A stretch of DNA of 7,348 bases from Prolixibacteraceae bacterium (GCA_017998095.1 JAGODU010000193.1:1-7348); one strand, 5' to 3'; counted from the stretch's first letter, positions 1 to 5,762 are shown. Program-made: numbers and translations. Notes: a model not told the origin generated them from the sequence alone.

Positions 1-11
1 TGATTGTGTAA

Positions 12-164
12 AATAGGCAAAAACCAATTGATATGTTCCCACATACCGATAGTGTAAAAATTGCCGTGGATATGTTTCCTGGAACTGACGGTTCCAAAGA
101 CATTCATACTATCCTCTCAAGACATGTTGAGACGGTAGTATTGATGTCACGTGAAAAGCCTTGA
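12..164 (+). pseudogene. 3' remnant of an RlmD/RumA-type 23S rRNA (uracil-5-)-methyltransferase gene
   Basis: The + frame from 12 to the TGA at 162-164 reads P-I-D-M-F-P-H-T, a short insert, V-D-M-F-P-G-T, another insert, then R-H-V-E-T-V-V-L-M-S-R-E-K-P-stop. Intact RlmD enzymes end with D-M-F-P-x-T-x-H-V-E-T-V-x-L-(L/M)-S, with only one residue between the two halves. Here the halves are about 24 residues apart and the D-M-F-P motif occurs twice (codons at 30-47 and 69-86). An in-frame TAA at 9-11 cuts the frame from anything upstream. The catalytic Cys region and iron-sulfur Cys residues of the family are not in the window. I read it as a decayed or rearranged gene end, not a working gene. 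The family call rests on about 20 residues. The 3' end of rumA/rlmD is a known integration target for some ICEs, so an insertion scar is possible, but no integrase is seen. Confidence 0.55.
99..148. repeat. 50-bp near-perfect inverted repeat (22-bp arms, 6-bp centre)
   Basis: Arm 99-120 pairs with arm 127-148 around the centre GACATG (121-126). Twenty of 22 positions pair if two G-U pairs are allowed; the mismatches are 105/142 and 114/133. A smaller perfect hairpin lies just upstream: TGGAAC (80-85) with GTTCCA (91-96). No T-run follows, so it is not a standard terminator. It overlaps the H-V-E-T-V-V-L-M codons of the RlmD-like tail. Its size and symmetry would suit a recombination site, a transposon end or an inverted duplication; sequence alone does not choose among these. 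Confidence 0.6.
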
Positions 165-391
165 TATTATTGGGTTTTAAGACTACATTTAAATTGACTT
201 CTCGTCCTAAAGTGTGTTTTTGCGTTTGAGGGAACAAATCGACCACATCTAAATCGGTAACTCCAGCAGGTTGAGTGGCTGAAATTGATGCGTGGTAGGT
301 TGAATTGTCGGAATAGATTGCGGCACAATATATATGCTCAAAAGGGGCAAATAGCAAGTAATACTCTTATATTATTCTGCAAGGAAGGTGG
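165..391. other. Gene-less stretch between the rlmD remnant and the first methyltransferase gene
   Basis: I find no credible gene here. An 82-codon open frame on the - strand (357 down to 109) has no recognisable domain, and its 3' end runs through the 50-bp inverted repeat. It contains V-V-D-L-F-P-Q-T (codons within 223-246), which resembles the D-M-F-P-H-T motif on the opposite strand nearby. The only functional site I can support is the ribosome binding region AAGGAAGG (381-388) in front of the methyltransferase. An AT-rich box TATATT (368-373) could be a -10 element, but no matching -35 is seen. Confidence 0.4.
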
Positions 392-1258
392 TTGGAATAT
401 TTGGATAAAAAAATAGTGAACATTGACCTCACTGTACCGTATAAAAAAATAGTTGAAACAATCGGAAATAAACCGACTGCATATGAGACAACCGGTATTC
501 CATTCTGGGATGATGAATATATTTCAAAATCAATGTTGGCGCTACATTTAAACCCTGATGTAGAAAGTGCCTCCAGGGCGCATGAATTCATGGATCGCTC
601 GGTAGAATGGATTGTTTCTTTACTTGGGAAACAAGACGGAAAAATTCTAGACTTAGGTTGTGGTCCGGGACTGTATGCCAAGCGTTTTGCTGATAAGGGG
701 TTTAGTATCACAGGAATTGATTTCTCGCAACGCTCGATTGCTTATGCAAGAGAGAATTATGGAGGCGAAAAGAATGAATTCATCTATCAAGACTATCTGA
801 CGATTGACTATGACAAGGAATACGATTTAGCTATCCTTATCTACTGTGATCTTGGTGTACTTTCGCCTGAAAATCGGATGGCCTTACTCAAAAAAATATA
901 CCGTGGCTTAAAACATGGCGGATTATTTGTTGTGGATGTTTTCACATCAAATCAATACAAAGAATTCACTGATTCATTGACGGTTGAATATGAAAATGGT
1001 GGATTCTGGCGGGCAGATTCTTATATAAACATTAGACGTAACGTATCCTACCCAAATAAGAACTACTTGGAGCAATATACAATTATTACAGCTGATGATT
1101 GTGCAACATATAACATTTGGAATCACGCATTTGAACCACAAGAATTTAAAAAGGCTCTGCTGAATGCGGGTTTCGCTTCAGTTATTCTATATGGCGACGT
1201 TACTGGGGCAAATCTCACGGATGAAAGTCCTATCGTTTGCGCCGTATGCAGAAAATAA
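392..1258 (+). CDS. Class I SAM-dependent methyltransferase
   Basis: A 288-residue soluble protein with a Rossmann-type methyltransferase core. Motif I, the SAM-binding loop, is L-D-L-G-C-G-P-G at residues 86-93. The acidic end of strand 2 that holds the SAM ribose is G-I-D at 108-110, and Q-D at 133-134 fits the adenine-binding position. A post-motif strand D-L-A-I-L-I-Y-C-D follows at 145-153. About 80 residues precede the core and about 100 follow it; these usually define the substrate, and I cannot name it. There are no membrane segments or signal peptide. The start is TTG: 392 gives the longest form, but AAGGAAGG at 381-388 leaves only 3 nt before it, so the in-frame TTG at 401 (12 nt) is a real alternative. 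The stop at 1256-1258 is directly followed in the same frame by the open UvrA-like remnant. N-, O- or C-methylation of a small molecule is plausible but unproven. Confidence 0.85.
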   Translation: MEYLDKKIVNIDLTVPYKKIVETIGNKPTAYETTGIPFWDDEYISKSMLALHLNPDVESASRAHEFMDRSVEWIVSLLGKQDGKILDLGCGPGLYAKRFADKGFSITGIDFSQRSIAYARENYGGEKNEFIYQDYLTIDYDKEYDLAILIYCDLGVLSPENRMALLKKIYRGLKHGGLFVVDVFTSNQYKEFTDSLTVEYENGGFWRADSYINIRRNVSYPNKNYLEQYTIITADDCATYNIWNHAFEPQEFKKALLNAGFASVILYGDVTGANLTDESPIVCAVCRK

Positions 1259-1300
1259 CATATACCGCTAAAGAGAAGCCGGATTGATACAGAATCTTTA

Positions 1301-2230
1301 TTGTACACTGAACGGCATCCTACATTGTATCGACATATTCTCGCGAACAGAAAATTGGAAAAACTACTTGGCAGAGAGGCAGAGATTTATTTCAGCCATT
1401 CCAAAGAAAAGCCCGACCACCTGGAAATTACGGGATTGGAGAATGTCAGCGATATTATAACCATCGACCAATCGCCCATCGGCAGAACAAGCCGTTCTAA
1501 CGCCGCGACCTATACGGATGTCTTTTTCTACATCAGAGATTTATATGCTTCTTTGGATGAATCCAAAAAAAGAAATTTGCTGCCAAAACATTTCTCCTTT
1601 AATGTTCCGGGAGGCAGATGTGAAAAATGCGAGGGGAGCGGTGAGCTTACCATAGCTATGCATTTCCTGCCTGATGTTCAGGTTAAATGCCCTGTCTGTC
1701 GCGGGCGACGGTTCCAGAAAAGCATTTTAGAGGTAAAGTACAAAAGATACAGCATTTCCGACGTTTTACAATTGACCATTGCTGAGGCCGCTAATGTGTT
1801 CTGCGACATGCCACCCATTATGGATCGTCTGAACGTTTTGCAGAAAGTCGGGCTTGGATATTTAAGCCTTGGACAGTCCGCCACGACCTTATCGGGCGGC
1901 GAAGCGCAGCGCATAAAGCTGGCAAAGGAACTCGGAAAGCGTACAAGCGGGCATACGCTGTATCTTTTGGATGAACCGACCACGGGGCTTCATCCCCACG
2001 ACGTCAAAAAGCTGGTTGAGCTATTGAATGAATTGGTCGGGCTTGGCAACACTGTGATTTGCGTAGAACACAATCTCGATGTCATTGCAATGTCCGATTG
2101 GGTGGTTGACTTCGGACCGGAGGGTGGGGATGCCGGTGGCGAGATTATTGTGCAGGGTACGCCGGAAACGGTGGTAAAAACAGCCCGCTCTAAAACAGGT
2201 GCATGTCTAAGCGCAGTTATGAACAGGTAG
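1301..2230 (+). pseudogene. UvrA-like excinuclease ATPase, C-terminal half only
   Basis: About 309 residues match the second half of UvrA-family proteins, which are normally about 750-950 residues. UvrA proteins are twin ABC-type ATPases that recognise damaged or drug-modified DNA. Visible in order: D-Q-S-P-I-G-R-T at 56-63; a zinc module C107-x2-C110 ... C130-x2-C133 with M-H-F-L-P-D-V between; ABC signature L-S-G-G-E-A-Q-R at 197-204; Walker B L-L-D-E-P-T-T-G-L-H at 222-231; switch His in E-H-N-L-D at 256-260. The whole first ATPase domain and both Walker A loops are absent, so it should not hydrolyse ATP as in the family. The frame is open from 1259, just after the methyltransferase stop; the TTG at 1301 has no good ribosome binding site, so any start is arbitrary. 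S-N-A-A-T-Y-T-D and the form of the signature suggest the UvrA2 (DrrC-like) branch linked to drug tolerance, not housekeeping uvrA. The last residues run into a pirin gene remnant. Confidence 0.8.
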
Positions 2231-2296
2231 CTTGGGGCGGCCCTATTGTCATGAATACTAAGGAAGAATTGAATAAGGCTTTTAATGATTTGAGGT
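2212..2296 (+). pseudogene. Pirin-family protein, C-terminal remnant
   Basis: In a frame different from the UvrA-like one, the sequence reads S-Y-E-Q-V-A-W-G-G-P-I-V-M-N-T-K-E-E-L, then N-K-A-F-N-D-L-R. This is the hallmark end of pirin-type bicupin proteins (P-I-A-W-x-G-P-I-V-M-N-T-x-E-E-L-x-x-A-F). Only about 28 codons are left; the metal-binding cupin domain is missing and the usual final G-T-F residues are replaced. The frame then runs on without meaning to a TAG at 2341-2343, inside the next gene. The remnant begins where the UvrA-like frame ends, so a deletion probably joined the two 3' ends. Its last bases supply the GAGG ribosome binding site (2292-2295) of the following hydrolase gene. 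The family match is strong for such a short piece. Confidence 0.65.
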
Positions 2297-2302
2297 TTAG
2301 GT

Positions 2303-3754
2303 ATGAAAAAATCATGGTTTATCCTTACATCCATAATAATTAGCTTACTTGTCATGCTGTTTTCCGGCAGTCTGCAAATCATGCGAAATTTGCGTGCCCA
2401 TGCGCCGCTTGACGAATTTAAGGCACATATGGATGAACGAATTCCTGCTCTGATGAAGCTGTATGGAATTCCGGGCTGCAACATCGCGCTTGTTAAGGAC
2501 AATGAAGTCGTATGGACTGAGGGTTATGGGTATGCGGATGTGTCAAATAGAAGAGCTCTGACGGTTGACACCCCCATGAGTGTTCAATCCATTACAAAAT
2601 CTGTTACGGCTTGGGGGGTTATGCGGCTTTGGGAGAAAGGCCTCATCGACGTGGATGCTCCGGTGTCGCAGTATCTAAAAAGCTGGCAATTTCCGTTGAC
2701 TGACTACCGGATAGAAAAAATTACTGTACGGCAGCTTTTAAGTCACACTGCGGGGATGCCATTGGGGGATTTCACCAACATCTATTCTCCCGGCGAGGCG
2801 ATGCCCTCCAACCGGGATGTGATGAGTGGGGAAGCGGTGCTGATGCGCGAACCCGGGACAGGATTTTCGTACTCTAACACAGGCTATAACCTATTAGAAA
2901 TATTAATCGAGGATGTCACCGGACAAAGCTTTTCAGATTATATACGCAGGGAAGTTTTGCTCCCGCTTGGCATGGAAAGTGCTGTCTTTGATATAGACAA
3001 GGCGGTGACGCCTTACCCACCTACGGGATATAACCTAAAAGGGGAGCCGGTTCCGGTCTATCTCTATCCCTCAAAGGCTTCAGGCGGTCTTTTTGCCACG
3101 GCTCACGATATTGCCCGCTTTGCGGCGTCGGGGATGCAAGAAAATCCTGTTCTAAGTATCGAGAGCATTAATCGGATGTATAAACCTGAGAGCTATAAAA
3201 TCGGCATTTACGGTTTGGTATTTGAGGCATATGGATTCGGTCACTATATCGAAAAGCTGCCAAACGGTATGGTCTCAGTTTCTCACGGCGGTCAGGGCAA
3301 CGGCATCATGACGCATATGCAAGCTGTGCCGGAGACAGGCGACGCCATCGTGATTCTTACAAACAGCCAACGTAGCTGGCCTTTCATCGCCTATGTTTTA
3401 AGCAACTGGGCCCAGTGGCGAGGGTTTCCTTCTGTCGGCATGGGAAGGATTATCTGGGGGCATTATGGATTTTGTTTCGTGATCGGTATGTTGGTCTCTG
3501 CAAGCCTGCTGGTGATATTGAGCCTGGTCTCGACCTTTTATCAACAAAAGCGAGCGGGGTTCAGACTGCTTCGAGTTAGTGCAGCATCTATTCTTCTTGG
3601 AATTCTTATCTGGTGCGCTTGCCAGGAATACTTATTTATAACTTCGGTTTTTCCGATTCTGTCTGTATGGCTTGGGGGTGCGGCATTCGTGTTCTCTATA
3701 GTACTGCTGTTGTCTGTGGTGTTACCCCAATGGCCAAGAAAGTATGAGGAGTGA
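2303..3754 (+). CDS. Membrane-anchored serine hydrolase of the beta-lactamase (class C)/PBP-like family
   Basis: A 483-residue protein with an N-terminal membrane segment (about 5-25), so the catalytic domain probably lies outside the cytoplasm. The domain (about 35-370) has the family's three active-site motifs: S96-I-T-K99 (nucleophile Ser and Lys), Y190-S-N192, and H328-G-G330 in place of the K-T-G triad. Family landmarks L-L-S-H-T-A-G-M at 145-152 and G-Y-G-Y-A-D at 74-79 are present. About three hydrophobic helices follow (roughly 388-410, 424-443, 449-475), an added membrane domain seen in many Firmicutes relatives. Such proteins are esterases, peptidases acting on D-amino acids or cell-wall peptides, or orphan PBP-like enzymes; few are true beta-lactamases, so resistance should not be assumed. 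ATG at 2303 is preceded by GAGG with a 7-nt gap. The gene is intact and clearly richer in G+C than the genes to its right, which suggests separate acquisition. Confidence 0.88.
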   Translation: MKKSWFILTSIIISLLVMLFSGSLQIMRNLRAHAPLDEFKAHMDERIPALMKLYGIPGCNIALVKDNEVVWTEGYGYADVSNRRALTVDTPMSVQSITKSVTAWGVMRLWEKGLIDVDAPVSQYLKSWQFPLTDYRIEKITVRQLLSHTAGMPLGDFTNIYSPGEAMPSNRDVMSGEAVLMREPGTGFSYSNTGYNLLEILIEDVTGQSFSDYIRREVLLPLGMESAVFDIDKAVTPYPPTGYNLKGEPVPVYLYPSKASGGLFATAHDIARFAASGMQENPVLSIESINRMYKPESYKIGIYGLVFEAYGFGHYIEKLPNGMVSVSHGGQGNGIMTHMQAVPETGDAIVILTNSQRSWPFIAYVLSNWAQWRGFPSVGMGRIIWGHYGFCFVIGMLVSASLLVILSLVSTFYQQKRAGFRLLRVSAASILLGILIWCACQEYLFITSVFPILSVWLGGAAFVFSIVLLLSVVLPQWPRKYEE

Positions 3755-3758
3755 GCAT

Positions 3759-3788
3759 ATGAGCTCGACGAGTGGTCGGGAGGAATAA
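3759..3788 (+). other. Orphan gene start: strong RBS and ATG with a 9-codon frame
   Basis: GAGGAG (3746-3751) sits 7 nt before ATG 3759, a better initiation site than many full genes here have, yet the frame reads only M-S-S-T-S-G-R-E-E before TAA (3786-3788). The ribosome binding site overlaps the last codons of the hydrolase gene, as for a downstream operon partner. Base composition changes from G+C-rich to AT-rich at this point. I infer the stub of a gene cut off when the acetyltransferase segment joined; a functional 9-residue leader is less likely. Confidence 0.35.
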
Positions 3789-3801
3789 AGGAGGGTAAAA
3801 A

Positions 3802-4263
3802 ATGACTGTAAGAATGGCAAAATTGTCTGATATTAAAGATATATATGATTTAATTTGTGATATGGAAAATACAAAATTTGATTATGAAAAATTTCAAGAG
3901 GTCTTTAAAAAATATCTTGAAGATGACAGGTTTTTCTGTTTTGTAGCGGAAGAATACGAGACTGTCATTGGTTGTTTAAATCTGCGGATAGAGTATCAAC
4001 TTCATCACACTGCAAAAATTGCAGAAATTGTAGAATTGGCAGTAATGGATAAATACCGTTCTAAAGGAGTAGGGAGGGAACTTTTTGAGAAAGCATCCCA
4101 AATTGCCAAAGACAATGATTGCCTTCAAATTGAGTTATGTTGTAATCAATTAAGAATAAGAGCACATAACTTTTATGAGAAACAAGGCATGTCTAATTTT
4201 CATTATAAATTTACTATGAATTTACATAATAAAGAAATAAAAGAGAACAGATTAGGAATATGA
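3802..4263 (+). CDS. GNAT N-acetyltransferase, PhnO-like
   Basis: A 153-residue acetyl-CoA-dependent N-acetyltransferase of the GNAT fold. Acetyl-CoA binding motif A is R86-S-K-G89-V-G91 after strand V-E-L-A-V (77-81), and motif B is H-N-F-Y-E-K-Q-G at 122-129 with Tyr125 in the usual general-acid place. Beyond the fold it resembles E. coli PhnO along its length from memory: D-L-I-C-D-M near 16-21, F-D-Y-E-K-F at 26-31, Q-L-H-H at 66-69, E-I-V-E-L at 75-79 and H-Y-K-F-T near 134-138. PhnO acetylates aminoalkylphosphonates. No other phosphonate gene is in the window, so the substrate may be another small amine. The ribosome binding site AAAGGAGG (3787-3794) is strong, 7 nt before ATG. The gene is very AT-rich, in contrast to the hydrolase gene upstream. 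Confidence 0.85.
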   Translation: MTVRMAKLSDIKDIYDLICDMENTKFDYEKFQEVFKKYLEDDRFFCFVAEEYETVIGCLNLRIEYQLHHTAKIAEIVELAVMDKYRSKGVGRELFEKASQIAKDNDCLQIELCCNQLRIRAHNFYEKQGMSNFHYKFTMNLHNKEIKENRLGI

Positions 4264-4307
4264 AAACTATCTTGATTATTAAGTTAATACGCACTCTAAA
4301 AACTTGA

Positions 4308-4329
4308 CGTTAAGACAGTTGTCTTGATG
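4308..4329. repeat. Inverted repeat between the acetyltransferase and methyltransferase genes
   Basis: AAGACA (4312-4317) and TGTCTT (4320-4325) form a perfect inverted repeat around GT, extended to 4308/4329 by C-G, T-A and two G-U pairs. The 2-nt centre is too tight for a simple RNA hairpin, and no T-run follows, so a protein-binding operator fits better than a terminator. A weak promoter-like pair, TTGATT (4272-4277) and TCTAAA (4295-4300), lies just upstream. Confidence 0.35.
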
Positions 4330-4348
4330 CACAGAGCAGATGAGAAAT

Positions 4349-4362
4349 AATCCTGCAGGATT
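4349..4362. repeat. 14-bp perfect palindrome AATCCTGCAGGATT
   Basis: A perfect self-complementary 14-mer 24 bp before the ATG of the second methyltransferase gene. With the inverted repeat at 4308-4329, the 123-bp gap holds two symmetric sites, as expected of a regulatory region, but no known operator is recognised. Confidence 0.35.
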
Positions 4363-4386
4363 GAAGCAGCAAAAAAGGGCAGAGCA

Positions 4387-5127
4387 ATGGCAAAAAATGA
4401 ATTTAGTGAAAAAATTGAACGATTAACTAGAAGCAGCGCTTATTTAGACTTTTGTGAAGAGGTATATGGATACAGAGTATATCTTTTTAACATGATGGAT
4501 AAGCAACAAATAGATTTTGTTTTAGGTTCCATTCCGGTAACGGCGGAAGATACAATTTTAGATTTGGGGTGCGGTCCCGGAAGTATTTTAAACCTTTTAG
4601 TCAAAAAATACGGATGCCGGGGAATTGGAATTGATCAACTGGATGGTGATATTTTAGATAGAACCGGCAAAGCATTTGAATATATCATCGGTGACATTGA
4701 CAGGATCTGTGACTATAGTTTAAAGCCCACAGTTACACTATCCATTGATAGTATCTATTTTAGCAAAGATTTGGATAAAATGGTTCTGCAATTAAACAGT
4801 TTAGAAAACAATAAAATGTATTTGTTTTATTCTCAATACATATTTGATGAAGCTGTTGAAGATAAGAGTATCCTTAATAGCCATAAAACGAAAATTGCCG
4901 ATGCCCTTAACAAAAACAATATTTTTTTCAAAACTATTGACTTTAGTGAAAACGAGTGCTTATTATATGAAAATTCTATAAGAGCACTGCAAAAGTATAA
5001 AAAGAAATTTGAAGACGAAGGAAATTTAGATTTGTATGAGCAAATACTTAAGGAAGATACGACTGGAATAAAACTGTATGATAAAAACCTTGCCGCTCGA
5101 TATCTGTATATAATAGATGGAATGTAA
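4387..5127 (+). CDS. Class I SAM-dependent methyltransferase (second, unrelated to the first)
   Basis: A 246-residue soluble protein. The SAM-binding motif I is L-D-L-G-C-G-P-G at 58-65, followed by the strand 2 acidic motif G-I-G-I-D at 79-83 and G-D at 102-103. The segment S-I-D-S-I-Y-F at 119-125 and the N-terminal C-E-E-V-Y-G-Y (23-29) recall a Clostridia/Bacilli group of small-molecule methyltransferases with C-E-x-V-Y-G near the start. The C-terminal third (about 165-246) is Lys/Glu-rich, helical and not recognised. Outside motif I it does not resemble the first methyltransferase, so the two are not a recent duplication. Start ATG 4387 has only a weak AAGGG-like site upstream, but gives the full N-terminal helix. 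The two symmetric sites in the gap before it suggest its own control. Substrate unknown. Confidence 0.85.
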   Translation: MAKNEFSEKIERLTRSSAYLDFCEEVYGYRVYLFNMMDKQQIDFVLGSIPVTAEDTILDLGCGPGSILNLLVKKYGCRGIGIDQLDGDILDRTGKAFEYIIGDIDRICDYSLKPTVTLSIDSIYFSKDLDKMVLQLNSLENNKMYLFYSQYIFDEAVEDKSILNSHKTKIADALNKNNIFFKTIDFSENECLLYENSIRALQKYKKKFEDEGNLDLYEQILKEDTTGIKLYDKNLAARYLYIIDGM

Positions 5128-5130
5128 TGG

Positions 5131-5160
5131 CTGGTATCTCTTGTACCAGGCGATTTTTAT
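5131..5160 (+). terminator. Probable weak intrinsic terminator after the second methyltransferase gene
   Basis: CTGGTA (5131-5136) pairs with TACCAG (5144-5149) around a 7-nt loop, followed after GCGA by TTTTT (5154-5158). It starts 4 nt after the stop codon. The stem is short and the T-run is offset by 4 bases, so termination may be partial. Confidence 0.45.
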
Positions 5161-5287
5161 CCGCGAAGGTGTAGAACCTCCACCTAGAAGAAAGTAACAA
5201 ATTTTCTTGCTTGCTGATTTCATGAAAAGTATAAACTAAAATCCCTACCTAACTTGATCGTCTGTCAAGTCCTTCAAAAAAAGGTGT
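5161..5287. other. Non-coding gap with small hairpins upstream of the cupin promoter
   Basis: No gene is evident. Small inverted repeats are AGGTG/CACCT (5167-5171 with 5181-5185) and ACTTGA/TCAAGT (5252-5257 with 5265-5270, 7-nt loop). The second ends about 40 bp before the -10 box of the cupin promoter and could be an operator or part of a terminator. Neither has a proper T-run. Confidence 0.3.
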
Positions 5288-5307
5288 GGAGTTTTCTTAA
5301 TGATAAG

Positions 5308-5316
5308 TGGTATAAT
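5308..5316 (+). promoter_or_regulatory. Extended -10 promoter for the cupin gene
   Basis: TGG directly before TATAAT (5311-5316) makes a consensus extended -10 (TGnTATAAT). The -35 region (about 5287-5293) is poor, which is usual for extended -10 promoters. Transcription would begin near 5323, giving a leader of about 58 nt before ATG 5381. Confidence 0.65.
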
Positions 5317-5323
5317 ATATGAA

Positions 5324-5360
5324 AAGGTTTAAGGTTAGTATTCACTATAGCGTAAACCTT
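5324..5360 (+). promoter_or_regulatory. Leader hairpin of the cupin mRNA with an alternative partner
   Basis: AAGGTTTA (5324-5331) pairs perfectly with TAAACCTT (5353-5360) across a 21-nt loop at the very 5' end of the predicted transcript. The 11-mer GAAAAGGTTTA occurs twice: 5321-5331 and again in the start of the cupin gene at 5384-5394. TAAACCTT can therefore pair with either copy. In the second arrangement the ribosome binding site AGGAGG (5370-5375) and ATG lie inside the loop. Control of translation by this choice is my inference. Confidence 0.4.
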
Positions 5361-5380
5361 CCATGGATTAGGAGGAATAA

Positions 5381-5689
5381 ATGGAAAAGGTTTATAAGTA
5401 TACGATAACGAACGAAGAAATAATGGAGAATATTTTTAAAGATGAGAAAATTCTTATGAATCATGTTATTGTTCCACCCGGTAAAGTGTTTCCAAAGCAT
5501 AAAACTGATGCGATTGTATATGCACTGATTATTCGAGGAGAGTTGAGCGTAGCAATAGAAAATAATGAGATTAAGACCTATAGAGCAGGACAGTTAGTCA
5601 GTATTCCTAAAGGTGTCAGTACTGAATTAGGCAATAGAGGGGAAGAAACTTTAGAATTATTTGTTGTTAAACATGAATATGACCTTTAA
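5381..5689 (+). CDS. Small single-domain cupin protein
   Basis: A 102-residue protein that is almost wholly one cupin barrel. The first cupin motif is around P-P-G-K-V-F-P-K-H (32-40) followed by Y47 and R-G-E (52-54); the second is around Y-R-A-G-Q-L-V-S-I-P-K-G (67-78). Only one of the usual metal-binding histidines is obvious (H40, with H28 nearby), so metal binding is uncertain. Relatives starting M-E-K-V-Y-K-Y are common in Clostridia and of unknown function; small cupins may bind a ligand or act as simple isomerases or dioxygenases. It has an AGGAGG site with a 5-nt gap and its own promoter, and is probably expressed alone or with the cyclase downstream. There is no signal peptide or membrane segment. 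Confidence 0.82.
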   Translation: MEKVYKYTITNEEIMENIFKDEKILMNHVIVPPGKVFPKHKTDAIVYALIIRGELSVAIENNEIKTYRAGQLVSIPKGVSTELGNRGEETLELFVVKHEYDL

Positions 5690-5762
5690 ATGAAACTCTT
5701 GCCTGGTCGGAGTATTATGAGCAGTAGTATAAAGGACTTATTAATATTGGTTTTGGGGTTGT

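Noticed and set aside
109..357. 82-codon open frame on the - strand as a gene
   Set aside because: No recognisable domain, no convincing ribosome binding site, and its end runs through the 50-bp palindrome; kept only as part of the gene-less stretch.
367..711. 114-codon - strand frame under the first methyltransferase gene
   Set aside because: Fully antisense to a well-supported gene with clear motifs; a shadow frame.
1678..1983. 101-codon - strand frame inside the UvrA-like remnant
   Set aside because: Mirrors the conserved signature and Walker B codons of the + strand; no independent support.
1990..2502. 170-codon - strand frame across the UvrA-like, pirin and hydrolase region
   Set aside because: Antisense to three recognisable protein families; no domain of its own.
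1301..4263. Coordinated antibiotic resistance or biosynthesis operon
   Set aside because: Broken genes, shifting base composition and no shared pathway enzymes; the parts look independently acquired.
5026..5223. 65-codon - strand frame after the second methyltransferase gene
   Set aside because: Overlaps the methyltransferase end and a terminator-like hairpin; no motif or ribosome binding site.
5131..5287. Riboswitch or structured RNA gene in the gap
   Set aside because: Only short, separate stems; no conserved core of a known riboswitch class could be matched by eye.
5688..5762. Promoter for the cyclase gene at TATAAA (5728-5733)
   Set aside because: No -35 box at a usable distance and no extended -10; too weak to list.
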